In this document: one piece after another, positions 8,809 to 18,651 of the stretch
How the letters are laid out: each line of letters begins with the position of its first letter
How positions within the stretch are numbered: position 1 is the stretch's first letter
Assembly: GCA_902651635.1 (NCBI GenBank)
Contig: CACRSC010001925.1
Span: 617,778 to 663,771, forward strand
DNA from: Mastigamoeba balamuthi
Lineage: Eukaryota; Evosea; Mastigamoebida; Mastigamoebidae
Direction: 5' to 3'
Length of the DNA: 45,994 nucleotides
The notes under the pieces: model-generated
The model's database searches: none
The model's input: only the letters and a program-made list of their open reading frames with translations
Told to the model about the DNA's origin: nothing
Program-made: the position numbers and the translations under genes

Positions 8809-10848
8809 CTAGAACCAGGGCGTCAGGCTCGAGGCCGAGCCCTTGGCGGCGCCTCCCGCCCTCTGGACCTCGATGGCCACGCTGTCGACCACGACCGTCT
8901 CGTGCTCCAGCATAGTAGCGTCTCTCTTCAGGCTCGACTGGTAGACCACCACGCAGCTCGCCCCCACAGAGACTGTGGCCGACTTCTCTGTCTCGGACGG
9001 CGTCGGGTCGCTCAGCGCGAACGAGTAGTCCACGGCCGACGACGCGAAGGCGTCCTTCGTGGCGCTCGGGTCGGCACCGCCGACGCTGAACGTGCACGTG
9101 GCGTCGGAGATGGAGACCTTGGCCGCGGTGAACGTGATCCTGGCGTAGACCTTGTCGCCCACGAAGAACGCGTTCTGCGTGCTCGACCTCGCGGCCGTGT
9201 TGCTGAGGGCCAGCGAGGCGCTGACCGACGCCGTGCCGGCGATGGTCGGCAGCCACGAGCCCGTGGTGATGAGGAAGCTCGCCACGACGCCCGTCGAGTT
9301 GCCGATGCCCGAGCACGAGGGGGCGTTGTTGAGGCAGCCCAGCGTGAAGTTGACGGCCAGCGGGACGTTGGTGAACGAGAAGAGGCCCTGGGCCGGCGTG
9401 ACAGCGAAGATGTACTTGCGCCACGTGTACGAGCTCGACTGCGCGAGGTCCGCAGCGCTGGTGAACGACACGGTGCCCTGGGCGCCGGGGAACGTGATGC
9501 TCCGGGGCCACGTGGTGGTGAAGGGCTTCTTGACTCCGACGGACATCTCGAGGCTGAACCCCGAGACGCCGCTGGCGCCGACGGCCAGGGAGAAGCCCGT
9601 GATGATCGGGTTGACCCCGGGGATCGAGAAGACGCTAATGTTGGTGGCCTGGACCGAGACGGCGGTCTCGAGGCGGACAGTGAAGAGCATGTCGATGATC
9701 CCGGTCCGCGGGATGGCGCTGCCGCCCTCGGTGTAGCTCTCGACGAACGAGGCCGAGAGGACGCCCGTCCACGTCTGGACCGTCCCGGAGACCGTCTTGA
9801 CCATCCCGCAGGCCTGCGCCGCCGTCTCAGACCACGCGAAGGGCGCAAGCTTGGCCGTGGAGTTGCAGCCCGAGATGGTCGTCGTGGCGACGGCCAGGGT
9901 GCAGGTCCTGCCGATCTGGAACAGCGTGTAGTTGCGGACGGTGGCCATGGGCAGCTGGACCTTGAGGACCAGCTGGTTGAGGCTCGTGAAGCCGGTCTCG
10001 CTGTCGGCGACCAGCGAGGGCCCGCCGTCGTAGACCGACTCGTTAAGGTCGCACGAGGACTGGACGAGGTTGGCCGGGTGCGCCAGGCTCGAGACCTCGG
10101 CGGTGGTGAGCAGCCGCTTCCACAGGCCGAACTCGTCGATGGCGACCGTCGTGTAGGTGGTCGGGCTGCTGCAGTCGGTGGCCCCGAACGTGTAGCCCAG
10201 CGTCATGGCGCACGTCGTCGTCCCGTCGAGCGTCGTCAGCGTCGACACGTCGCCGGGGCCGAGCGGGCCGTCGGTGAAGCCGTTCTGGCGGGTGATGGCC
10301 TTGAGCGACATCAGCGTGCCGTTGAGGTACATCTTGGCCTTGGTCGAGCGGTCGATCAGCATGCAAAAGTGGTTCCAGCCGTAGGACGAGACCACGGGGT
10401 TGTAGTCCAGCCACACCGACTTGCCGCCCTGCCCCGCCAGCACCACGCGGATGAAGTTGGCCGTGTTCCACAGGATAGCCCACCCCTCTGCGTAGCCGCT
10501 GGCCGCGGCCCCCGACTTGGTCGACGCCATGACCGCCGAGACCGCGGCGGGGCGGATCCACATGCAGACGCTGAACGACGAGAGGCCCACGGCGAAGCTG
10601 GCCCGGGGCGTCACTGTGACCGTCGAGGGGCTGGCGGCGTTGAAGGACGCGGCGTTGCTGACCCTGCCGGCCGTGCTGGTGAGCTGGCTGGCGGTGGCCG
10701 TGAGGCGGCCCTGCAGCTCCTGCATGATGGAGCCGGCGTTGTCGAACGAGTAGTAGAACAGCAGGTCCGTCTGCGACACGTCCGAGGGGATGGTGGCCAC
10801 CGCGGCCGCTGCGAGCAGAGCCAGCGCGAGCACGTGCTGCTGCGGCAT
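8809..10848 (-). CDS. Secreted LamG/concanavalin-fold protein, intronless
   Basis: Single open frame of 679 aa. The signal peptide is MPQQHVLALALLAAAAVA. Residues about 27-250 look like a LamG_3/concanavalin-like sandwich: FYYSFDNAGS at the start, SSFSVCMWIRP, GWNHFCMLIDRSTKAKMYLN, and the closing DEFGLWKRLLTTAEV, which is the typical last strand plus helix of this fold. The remaining about 430 residues are beta-rich and rich in Ser/Thr/Val, with scattered Cys and N-glycosylation sites, and include FFVGDKVYARITFT (about 9150-9180). I cannot assign a family to this half. No transmembrane or GPI tail is seen at the C-terminus (TPWF). Probably an extracellular, carbohydrate-binding or matrix protein. 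A TATA-like TAAATATA reads on this strand at 11034-11027. Confidence 0.75.
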   Translation of the reverse strand: MPQQHVLALALLAAAAVATIPSDVSQTDLLFYYSFDNAGSIMQELQGRLTATASQLTSTAGRVSNAASFNAASPSTVTVTPRASFAVGLSSFSVCMWIRPAAVSAVMASTKSGAAASGYAEGWAILWNTANFIRVVLAGQGGKSVWLDYNPVVSSYGWNHFCMLIDRSTKAKMYLNGTLMSLKAITRQNGFTDGPLGPGDVSTLTTLDGTTTCAMTLGYTFGATDCSSPTTYTTVAIDEFGLWKRLLTTAEVSSLAHPANLVQSSCDLNESVYDGGPSLVADSETGFTSLNQLVLKVQLPMATVRNYTLFQIGRTCTLAVATTTISGCNSTAKLAPFAWSETAAQACGMVKTVSGTVQTWTGVLSASFVESYTEGGSAIPRTGIIDMLFTVRLETAVSVQATNISVFSIPGVNPIITGFSLAVGASGVSGFSLEMSVGVKKPFTTTWPRSITFPGAQGTVSFTSAADLAQSSSYTWRKYIFAVTPAQGLFSFTNVPLAVNFTLGCLNNAPSCSGIGNSTGVVASFLITTGSWLPTIAGTASVSASLALSNTAARSSTQNAFFVGDKVYARITFTAAKVSISDATCTFSVGGADPSATKDAFASSAVDYSFALSDPTPSETEKSATVSVGASCVVVYQSSLKRDATMLEHETVVVDSVAIEVQRAGGAAKGSASSLTPWF

Positions 10849-11026
10849 TGCGCGGCTGCTGCTTGTTCAATTAACTTGTGTGAAGATGAAGAGCTCTCGA
10901 GAGCCAGCGGAGCTATTCCGGGCGCCACCGTCCGGCGAAATGCACAGGAAAACGCGAGATACGGCCTCTATTGGGGCGTGGGCCAGGGCGAAAGGCCGAC
11001 AGAACTGGTCAGTACCTCCGACTGAC

Positions 11027-11034
11027 TATATTTA
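11027..11034 (-). promoter_or_regulatory. TATA-like element upstream of the LamG gene
   Basis: Minus-strand TAAATATA about 180 bp upstream of the LamG start, followed by AGTCAGTCGG. A near-copy (TAAATATAGTGGGTCGG) lies 247 bp further upstream at 11281-11274. Promoter role is inferred from position and base content. Confidence 0.35.
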
Positions 11035-11273
11035 GAACTTCCTGCTCGCCATTCCACTGATGCGGTCTGGTGCAGAGAGCGCCCAGCTCCGCCAGTGGCC
11101 TCCGCCCTGTGCCCTCGTGGGCGGCTGGCAGTGCTGGCCGTGGCACGGATCCCCATACAGCCCCTGCAGTAATGAGGCAAAAGCCTGCAATAGCACCAAC
11201 ACGGAGAAAAAGAGAGATCCGACCTCTGTGCGGTAGCACTCGGCGAATTTCCAAGAGAACCACGCCGACCCAC

Positions 11274-11281
11274 TATATTTA
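11274..11281 (-). promoter_or_regulatory. Second copy of the TATA-like element
   Basis: Same TAAATATAGT..GTCGG pattern as at 11034-11027. It could be an alternative start site of the LamG gene or drive an unseen transcript. Confidence 0.25.
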
Positions 11282-12424
11282 GCCATCTGCGGAGAGCGTG
11301 CCAGACCATTTCGCGACAGCAGCGGGCTGGGCAACGCGAGCGCACGAAGTGGGCGGCCCCTGGCACCTCGTTGCCCTGCCCCCCAGTTTCCTTAATACAC
11401 CGCATAAAACCAAGAGAATAACCCTGGCGTCCAAACGGCCCTGAACGGCCCGCTTCTCTCTGCACCTCCAGTATCCTCGACACGTCGTCTATGAGGCCAG
11501 CTTCTGCTTCACGTGCACCAGCGCAGAAAAGGCATGGCAGCGAAGGCCTTCGTGGCGCTCTATTTTCGGGGGTCGAACTTCAGGTGCGGTGCGCTCGCCT
11601 GTTCATTGCACCTGCACAGACCACGACGGGCATTGGCACTCGGCACCGCCTAAGCTGCAGATCCCGCGGGTGGCCTGATGGGCCTCGATCGGGACCCAAC
11701 ACGTCGTTCGGGTCTCTGCCGCCTGGCGCTGCCCCCAGCATACAAAATGCGGCTAAGCCTCTAAGTTTCGGCGGTGACATTGCACGGTGACACAGCTCGC
11801 CGCCACGCACAACGGCGACTTCTCCGCCTCTTTCTCTCTGCCCGGCGGCGCAGTGCAGTGCGCGTTGGCTGCCGCGAATCTGTCTTTTGATGGTAGCAGG
11901 GGCGGAGCCTCGGGCACTGAGGGCCGTGCGCGTGCGGGTACACCACCTACACGGCGTCCCCGTGGCTCAGATACCACGCGGGACGAGCAGATCCTTCGCG
12001 GGTGCGAGCGTCCTCGGCCAGCGCGGGGGGTCGCGACTACCGACCATCGCTGGCTCGGAGACGGCGAGAGCTCCCGCCGCCCTCGGCGCAGCAGTGGTCC
12101 CGGGAGACGCGGGGTGGTGAGAAGGGGTCCGCACAGACGGTGTCCACGCTGTGCTCCAGCTGTCTGCAAGCCGCGCCCGCGAGTGGCGGCGATGGCCCCA
12201 GGAGCGCCGCTGTCGACACGTTGGAAGCGATGCCGGTGTGATGGCAGATCCAACGCCTGGCCCGATGCGCAGGCTTGGGCGATGGCGCTACCTCCACGCC
12301 CACTAGAGGGCAGCGCCCAGCGCCGTGTGCCCGTCCGCACACGAGGGGCGATACGCGCAGGGGAGACCCGGAAGAGACCGGACGAGAAGCGCAGTGTTTT
12401 GGGCTCAGGAGTCAGGAGCCCCCG

Positions 12425-14668
12425 TCACGCAGAGGACGGCGGCAGCGAGGGCAGAACGACGCTGATGCCGTGCGACTCCATGGCCTGCACGGCCGCCCGC
12501 GCCTCGCGCTGCAGCACCTCGAAGCGGGACCCCAGCAGCAGCGCCAGCGCCTCGAGGGCCCCGAGCTGCGCCATCTGCCGCGCGGCGTCGGCGCCCTGCT
12601 GCGCGCACAGCTCGGCCACGACGCGGCCCGCCTCGTACTGCACGCGCAGGTCGCGCTGGCCGTCGGGCCCCATCGCGGCGAACTGCGTGGGCTCGCCCTC
12701 GGGCACCGCGCAGACGGCGGGGATGCGGCCGCGCGAGACGGCGCAGACTGTCTCGAGCGCGTGCGGGTGGTCGACGACGCGGCGGCCGCGCTCGGCAGAG
12801 CCGCGCGTCAGCAGGCTGAGGCAGACGACCGCGTCGAACAGCGCCGCCTGCGCGTTGACGCGGGCCAGGCGCGGCAGCAGCTCGCAGAGCTCCTCGACTG
12901 CGCCGGCGGCGGCCAGGCGCTCCTTGACGCCCCGCGGGACGCAGAGGTTGCGCAGCGCCCCGGCCGCCGACGCCGACACGCGGCTCTGGGGCTCCGCGGC
13001 GGCGAGGGCGTCCAGCGCCAGGCGCGCGGCCCCGCGCTGCACCAGCGTCTCGACGATGTCGTCCCGCCGCGCGACGTCTGCGAGGGGGGCGGCGGGCGGC
13101 TGTGAGTTCGCGGGGGGGGAGGGGGCCCGCGAGCTAGGGGCGGGCGGCCCGCACTGCCGAGGGCCCAGAAGCCGGCGACCTGCAGCTCGGGGTCCGCGGC
13201 GTCGCGGGCCCAGTCGAGCAGGTCGCCCTGCAGCTCGCGGTAGAGGCGCTCCATCACGCCGTCGCGGCTCGAGAGGCGCGAGACCACCGCGGCGACAGCG
13301 CGGCGCCTCGCGGGGCGCTCGCGGCACCGCAGGGCCGCCAGCCACTCCTGCGACAGCGCCCGCTCGAGCGCCCGCTGCGTGGCGTCGGCGCGGGCCCTGC
13401 CGAGCTCCGCGAAGAACGACGCGGCCTCTGCGCGCGCGGGCTCGGCGTCTGCGCCCTCGGGGGCGAAGAGCAGCCGCTCCGCCGCCGCGACGCCGCCGCA
13501 CGCGTCGAGGCGCTGGTCCCACGAGGCGGCCAGGGCGGCCAGCAGCGCGACGGCGCCCCGCCTGTCGTCGGTCGAGAGCTCCTGCGAGTCGATCGCCGCG
13601 ACGACAAGAGGCGCACCGTCGAGACCCGCGAAAAAAGCGTCGCGGGCCGCGCTCTCCTCCACGAGCGTGGCCAGCGCGTCGGCCGCGGGTCCGCAGAGGC
13701 CGCGCAGGCCGAGGTACGCCGCGAGCGCCGCCACGACGTCGCGCGAGGCCGCCAGCGCGGCGCGGACCGCGGGGCTCTCGGACGCCAGCGCGTCGAGCGC
13801 GCGGACGCAGTCGGCGACGTGGGGCGCCTGGCCGCCCGCAGGCAGCGCCTCGGCCAGCAGCGCGCCCGCAGCGGGCGAGCCCAGGAGGCGGACGACCGCG
13901 TCGGGCAGGCCGGCCTTCATGAGCGCTGCCCGGGCGCCCTCTGAGCGCATCGACAGCGACGAGAGGACTCCGAGAGCGCGGGCGCCGCACGGGCCCTCGC
14001 AGGCGGCCAGCAGCGCAGCGAGCAGCGGTGCGAAGCTGCCCAGCGCCTCGGCGGCTCCCTGGGCACCGGCCAGGGCGTCGGCGAGGGCCAGCCCGGCCTC
14101 GCGCTCGTCCGGGGCCTCGAGGGCCGCGCAGACGCGTGCGAGCAGCGCTCTGTGCTCGGGGCGCGCGACGTCCAGCGCGTCTTGCGGGACCGAGAGGCCC
14201 GCCAGAGGGCTGCCGGCGCCGCGTGCGTGCTCGACGTCGAGTTGGCAGAGCGGGTCCAGCAGCTCCGGCGCCGCCCCCGCGCGGGCGACGCCGTCCGAGA
14301 GCGCGTCTCGGGCCGCCGAGCGCCGGCCCAGCAGGCAGAGGCTGTGGTAGCGCCGCCAGTGGCCCTTGGCGAACGACGGTGCCAGGCGCACGCACTCCTC
14401 GGCGTCCGCCAGGGCCTCCTCGTGGCGCCCGGCAGCGGTCAGGGCCGCGCACCGGTTGCTGGGCGGGCGCGATCGGGAAATTAGGGGAGGCGGGGGAATT
14501 TCGAGATCTGGGCGGCGGTGGGTGCCTGCGGTAGAGGTGGTTGGCGGGGTCGAGCGCGATGGCGGCGGTGTAGGAGGCGATGGCCTCGTCGACGCGGCCC
14601 TCCTGCAGGTGCTTGTTGCCCTCGCACTTGGCCTTGTCCGCCAGCGCTTTGTTGTCCTCGGTGGCCAT
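12425..14668 (-). CDS. TPR and armadillo-like repeat protein, UNC-45/UCS-like candidate
   Basis: Three exons (minus): 14526-14668, 13155-14458 and 12425-13077; 699 aa. The N-terminus starts MATEDNKALADKAKCEGNK and forms a TPR pair: HLQEGRVDEAIASYTAAIAL, then across the intron NRCAALTAAGRHEEALADAE. The rest is an alpha-helical solenoid of Leu/Ala-rich repeats. Later blocks look like armadillo repeats (VAGFWALG-NVARRDDIVETLV, SASAAGALRNLCVPRGVKERL, LLPRLARVNAQAALFDAVVC). TPR followed by ARM repeats is the plan of UNC-45/UCS myosin chaperones, but this protein is shorter than animal UNC-45 (about 930 aa) and I see no UCS-specific motif, so the name is tentative. Intron 1 needs a GC donor (AG|GCACCC ... 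CCCAG|C). The high Ala content reflects the GC-rich genome. Divergent from SRP72, with 388 bp between start codons. Confidence 0.7.
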   Translation of the reverse strand: MATEDNKALADKAKCEGNKHLQEGRVDEAIASYTAAIALDPANHLYRRHPPPPRSRNSPASPNFPIAPAQQPVRGPDRCRAPRGGPGGRRGVRAPGTVVRQGPLAALPQPLPAGPALGGPRRALGRRRPRGGGAGAAGPALPTRRRARTRRRQPSGGPLGPARRAGRRAPRAQSAARTRLRGPRGPGRARGRAGPRRRPGRCPGSRRGAGQLRTAARCAAGRLRGPVRRPRSRSPLVAVDALRGRPGSAHEGRPARRGRPPPGLARCGRAAGRGAACGRPGAPRRRLRPRARRAGVREPRGPRRAGGLARRRGGARGVPRPARPLRTRGRRAGHARGGERGPRRFFRGSRRCASCRRGDRLAGALDRRQAGRRRAAGRPGRLVGPAPRRVRRRRGGGAAALRPRGRRRRARARRGRVVLRGARQGPRRRHAAGARAGAVAGVAGGPAVPRAPREAPRCRRGGLAPLEPRRRDGAPLPRAAGRPARLGPRRRGPRAAGRRLLGPRQCGPPAPSSRAPSPPANSQPPAAPLADVARRDDIVETLVQRGAARLALDALAAAEPQSRVSASAAGALRNLCVPRGVKERLAAAGAVEELCELLPRLARVNAQAALFDAVVCLSLLTRGSAERGRRVVDHPHALETVCAVSRGRIPAVCAVPEGEPTQFAAMGPDGQRDLRVQYEAGRVVAELCAQQGADAARQMAQLGALEALALLLGSRFEVLQREARAAVQAMESHGISVVLPSLPPSSA
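14459..14525 (-). other. GC-AG intron in the TPR/ARM gene
   Basis: Splits the TPR at HLYRS-NRCAAL. Minus-strand donor AG|GCACCC, acceptor GCCCAG|C. No GT donor keeps the TPR in frame. Confidence 0.7.
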
Positions 14669-15056
14669 CGCAATCAGCGGGATATTAAGGATAATCAGAT
14701 TCTATCCGAGATTTTTCCTGCAGTGTCAGTCAGCTCAGAGCGCCAACAACAACGTCGCCGCGCGGCGGTGGGTGGCTGATACGGAGTTTGAATTGAGTTG
14801 AAATCTTGAGAGGAAATTATCCAAAAATCTCTCGTTAGGAGTTTACCCCTCCCCACAACATACGAACAAGCAAGAGGAGCGCAGACACCACGGGGGCAAG
14901 AAGAAGGGAAGAGGGGAGAGTGCAGCACTGGCTTTTAGGGGGGAAACGAAATCTGTTGCCCGAGATATTCTGGCGAACAAAATATCTCGCGTGTGTTGGC
15001 GTTGACCCCTCTCCCCCACCGCAAACACCAAAGAGAAGCTGAGCACAGCGACCCCC
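14669..15056. promoter_or_regulatory. Shared divergent promoter region of the TPR/ARM and SRP72 genes
   Basis: 388 bp between the two start codons, AT-richer than the genes and rich in GATATT/AATATC-type words (14968-14998). No precise element can be assigned; promoter role is inferred from the divergent layout. Confidence 0.45.
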
Positions 15057-17167
15057 ATGGGCGACAAGAAGGACAAGGCGGACCCCGCGCAGCTCTTCCG
15101 CGAGATCGAGGCGCTGGCGCAGGCGGGCGAGCACCGCCGCGTGGCCGCGCTGAGCGACCGCGTGCTGGCGCAGCTGCCCGGCGACCGCGACGCGCTGCTC
15201 TGCAAGGCCGTCGCCCTCGCCCACCTCCGCCGCTTCGACGACGCCCTCGCCGCCGCCGACGCCTGCCCCGCCCCGGGGCTCCCCTTCGAGCGCGCCTACT
15301 GCCTCTACCGCATGCGCCGCAACGCCGAGGCCCTCGACGCCCTCGCCGCCGCCCCCGCAGCCGACAGGTCCGCTGGGCAGCGCGTCTCGCGGGGCCCCAG
15401 GAGCGGGTCTCGACGGTTCTCTGACCGGTGTTGTGGCTGGCGGGTGGCGCGTGCAGGAGGGTGGGGCTGCTGAGGGCGCAGTGCCTGTACAGGCTCGAGA
15501 GGGCCGCGGAGGCAGCCAGGGCGTACGAGGCGCTCAGGCCCGCGCGCGAGCCCGCGTCGCAGGAGCTCCTCACCAACCTCACAGCCTCCCTCCTCGAGTC
15601 GGGCACGCCATTCCGACACCCGCATCGCCCAATTCGAATTCGAATTCGGATTCAATTGCGGATTGAATTCGATTAAATTTAATGAAATGAATTTTTAATT
15701 ATTTTGGTTTCCCGCGCAGGCGACCTGGCGGCCAACGACAAGGTGCTGGCCGAGTGCGAGGCGGGCGCGGACACGTACGAGCTGGTCTACAACGCTGCGT
15801 GCCAGCGCGCGGCGCAGGGGCGCTGGCCCGAGGCGCTGGCGGCGCTCGAGCGTGCGCGCGCGCTGATGGACCCCGAGAGCACCGACGCAGAGACGGCGCC
15901 GCTGCGGGCGCTGGCCGGCTACGTGCTGCACCGCCTCGGCGAGGCCGCGCGCGCGCGGGACGAGTACAGCGCGGCGCTGCACGCCAAGGGCGCCGACGCC
16001 GACGTGGCCGCCGTCGCCGAGAGCAACGCGGCGGCGCTCGCGGGCGGCGGGGACGCGCGGCACTACGCGGCGCGGGCGCTCGAGGCCCCGGAGGCGCTGC
16101 AGCGCATGGGCCAGCGCCAGCGCTGCGCGGTGCTGGCCAACCGCTGCCTCGCGCTGGCCGCCGCGCCCAAGCCCGACGCCGCCGCCTTCGCCGCCGCCGC
16201 CGACGCCTACGAGCGCGCGGGCGGCGCGGCCCACGCGGCGGCGCTCATGCGCGCGGCGATGCTCGCGCGGCTCCAGCGGCCCGCCGAGGGCGCAGAGCTG
16301 CTCGAGGCCGCCGCCCGCGCAGCGCCCGCCGAGCGCCAGGCCGCGTCGCTGCTGCTGGCGGCCGCGCAGCTCCGCGCGGGCCTCGGCGACCACGCGGGCG
16401 CCGCGCGCGCGCTGGCGGCGCTGCCGCGGGGGCTCGCGTCGCGCGCGGGCGTCGCGCACGCGGCCGCCGCGCTGCTGGACCGCGCGGGGGACCGCGAGGG
16501 CGCCGCGCGGGCGCTGGAGGGCTGCGCAGACCTGCTGTCGGCGTCGGAGGGCCTGCGCAGGCGCGGGCTCGACGCGCGGGCCGCGCGGCTCATCGAGCGC
16601 GCGGGCTCGGCGGCGGCGTCGACGACGGACCCGCGCGTCATCGAGCTGCTGGTCGCCAACGACCCGGCGGCGGCGGCGGCGTACGCGGGGCGGCTGCCGG
16701 CGGTGGCGCTGCCGCCCGACAGCGACGCGGACCGGCTCGAGTCGCGCGGGCTGGCGCAGCTGCGCGGCTGCGGGGCCAAGGACGAGGCGCGCCGCAAGCG
16801 CAAGCGGCTGGGGCTCTCGGTGGTCCACAAGAAGCGCAACAGGCCCAAGCGGAGGCCGCAGGCGCCGCGCGAGGGCGCCAGGCAGCCCGACCCGCAGCGC
16901 TGGGTGCCCAAGCGCGAGCGCGCGGCGGGCAAGCGGCGCGGCAAGGCGGCGCGCGTGCAGGCGGCGGCCGACGCGGCGCTGCGGGCCGGGGCGCAGGGCA
17001 TGCAGAACGCCGACGAGGAGCGCAAGTACGAGACCAAGAAGCTCTCCAAGGCGCAGATGGCCGAGATGGCCCGCCAGCACCAGGAGGGCGCCCGCCGCAA
17101 GCAGCTCGAGGAGGCCGGCAGCAGCATGACCGCCGGCCGCAGGCGCGTCGTCAAGAAGAAGCACTGA
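15057..17167 (+). CDS. SRP72: Signal recognition particle subunit SRP72
   Basis: Core SRP protein that binds the SRP RNA with SRP68 in co-translational targeting to the ER. Three exons: 15057-15367, 15457-15602 and 15720-17167; 634 aa (human is 671). The N-terminal two thirds are TPR-like: LFREIEALAQAGEHRRVAAL, ALLCKAVALAHLRRFDDALA, LLRAQCLYRLERAAEAARAY and ETYELVYNAAC-type repeats. The C-terminus has the diagnostic RNA-binding signature PDPQRWVPKRER (about residues 541-552), preceded by the basic RKRKRLGLSVVHKKRNRPKR and followed by a Lys/Arg tail ending RRRVVKKKH. Exon 2 to 3 reads LLES-G-DLAANDKV and needs a GC donor. The start is the ATG of MGDKKDKADPAQLF, 23 nt after an in-frame-free leader. 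Confident identification. Confidence 0.92.
15603..15719 (+). other. GC-AG intron in SRP72
   Basis: 117 bp, strongly AT-rich with iterated AATTCG/GATTCAATT words, donor G|GCACGC, acceptor CGCGCAG|GC. The only phase-compatible junction; the sole GT nearby gives the wrong phase. Confidence 0.75.
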
Positions 17168-18651
17168 GCAGCGCCCCCGCTCCCCCTCTGCCCCCAACGC
17201 AACGCGGGCCCTCTCCTCCCTGCCCCGTGCACCCATCTCTCTTTCCCCCTCCCCCCTTTCTCGCAATACTACAAGGGTGGGCGCTGCGGCCCTCTGTCCG
17301 TCGCCCCGTCTGTGCTTTCAGGGCGAGCCCGTGCTATGCGTGCCTCCAAGGGCCAGGAGAGCTCCTTTGGGTTTATGTGCGCTCAGAGCCCTCGCAGCAC
17401 ACACAGCGAGGTCTGCAGGCCAGGCTATCTTGGGGTCGCATTGCTGCGAGGGGCGGGCGGGCTGGAATCGAGAGAACGCTGGGAGAGCAGGCGAAGGGTG
17501 CCAATGGAAGATGACACTCGGAAAACACAGGGCTCTGCCTCTGATCCAGAGTGCGAGCCACGCCGTCCCTGCAGTGGGTGGCGCGTCTGGGTGGGCGTCC
17601 AGCACAGCCGGACTGTTCTCTTCGCCCAACGCGGCGGCCCCTGTGCTCCCCAACGGCGCAGTTCTCCCGGGATTGGTCAGTTCGCCGCAATTGATTGCCG
17701 GCCATCCCGGCAATTTCAGTTTCTCGCATCTTGGATGGTGCGTTTTCTACGCCGGAAGTGCATCCCGCCCGCCCCACCGGCCGCTGCTGTGGGGTCTTCT
17801 GTTCCTGGGGGGAGCAGGCTCTGGGGGCCAGGCAAGCCGAGCAGATTCTGCTCAGAAGCGCTGAGGCAGTGCAGCGCAGAACACTGCGAGCGTGGCAAGA
17901 GTACGTGGGCCGTGACAAAGTTTGTGTGCTTTACAGGCAACGAACGCACGCATCGCACTTATGACGGTAGAGAACGCGGTACGAACGCGGCAAGACGAGC
18001 GCAGGAGAGCCTTCTTCCTGGCCCACGGGCAAAGCCAGCGGGAAAACGAGTGACCTGGGCGCGCGCTGCCGACGGTGGGGCTGCGGCGAGCCACAGGACG
18101 CTCGGAAGAGCTCCGCTGCGTGTCTCCCAAGACTCACCCGGACCCGGGCAAGCCAACCGACAGGATTTCAAACAGGATTTTTCAGTTTTTCCATACGGGT
18201 TTTCAGGGCATTTCTCGCTTCTTCCCAAACACCCGGAAAATGCGGGGGCAAAACACACCAGCGGCCCTACCGGACGCTCTCAGAGCAACCGCCCCACGGG
18301 AGCCTTAGGACCCGACCCGCTGCCTCGGGGGCGGCCTCGGCAGAGAGCAGCGCGCTATCGGTGGTTGTGCAATTGACATTTCAGTGCATCTGCAGCCCAG
18401 ACGCACCCCGGGCTGGGGGGAAGCTGCCAGCAACATTTTTATCGGCTGCGCCACACACCCCCGAGGGGGCGTCGGTGCAATGACGTCAATGCTCGGAGAG
18501 AGAGGGCGTTGGTGTTATCGGCCGTTGGGATTTCGCTCAGAGCAGCTCACTTTTGTATTGCTTGCGTTGTGGTTGACAAGCAGAACAACAGCACAAGCAC
18601 AACAGCAGCAGCACCACCGGAGACAACAGCGCCACACCAGCACTCTGAGCG
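17168..18651. other. Long gene-free spacer
   Basis: About 1.5 kb between the SRP72 stop and the fibro-slime start. Two long overlapping plus-strand frames (17277-17864, 17312-18376) show no family, no signal peptide and no coding-like composition. Contains the CRE-like palindrome TGACGTCA at 18481-18488, 164 bp before the next gene's ATG. Confidence 0.45.

Larger units (their letters stand above)
10849..12424. other. Long gene-free spacer
   Basis: About 1.6 kb between the LamG start (-) and the 3' end of the TPR/ARM gene (-). GC-rich; long open frames exist on both strands but show low-complexity Arg/Ala/Pro composition typical of GC-rich non-coding DNA, and no family. Two TATA-like words at 11027-11034 and 11274-11281 are the only structure I see. 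Confidence 0.45.

Noticed and set aside
11787-13922. 711-codon plus-strand open frame
   Set aside because: It is Arg/Pro/Ala-rich and antisense to the TPR/ARM gene, which has matching phases and repeat motifs.
17277-18376. Long plus-strand open frames downstream of SRP72
   Set aside because: Long open frames are common by chance in GC-rich DNA; there is no start context, family motif or signal peptide.
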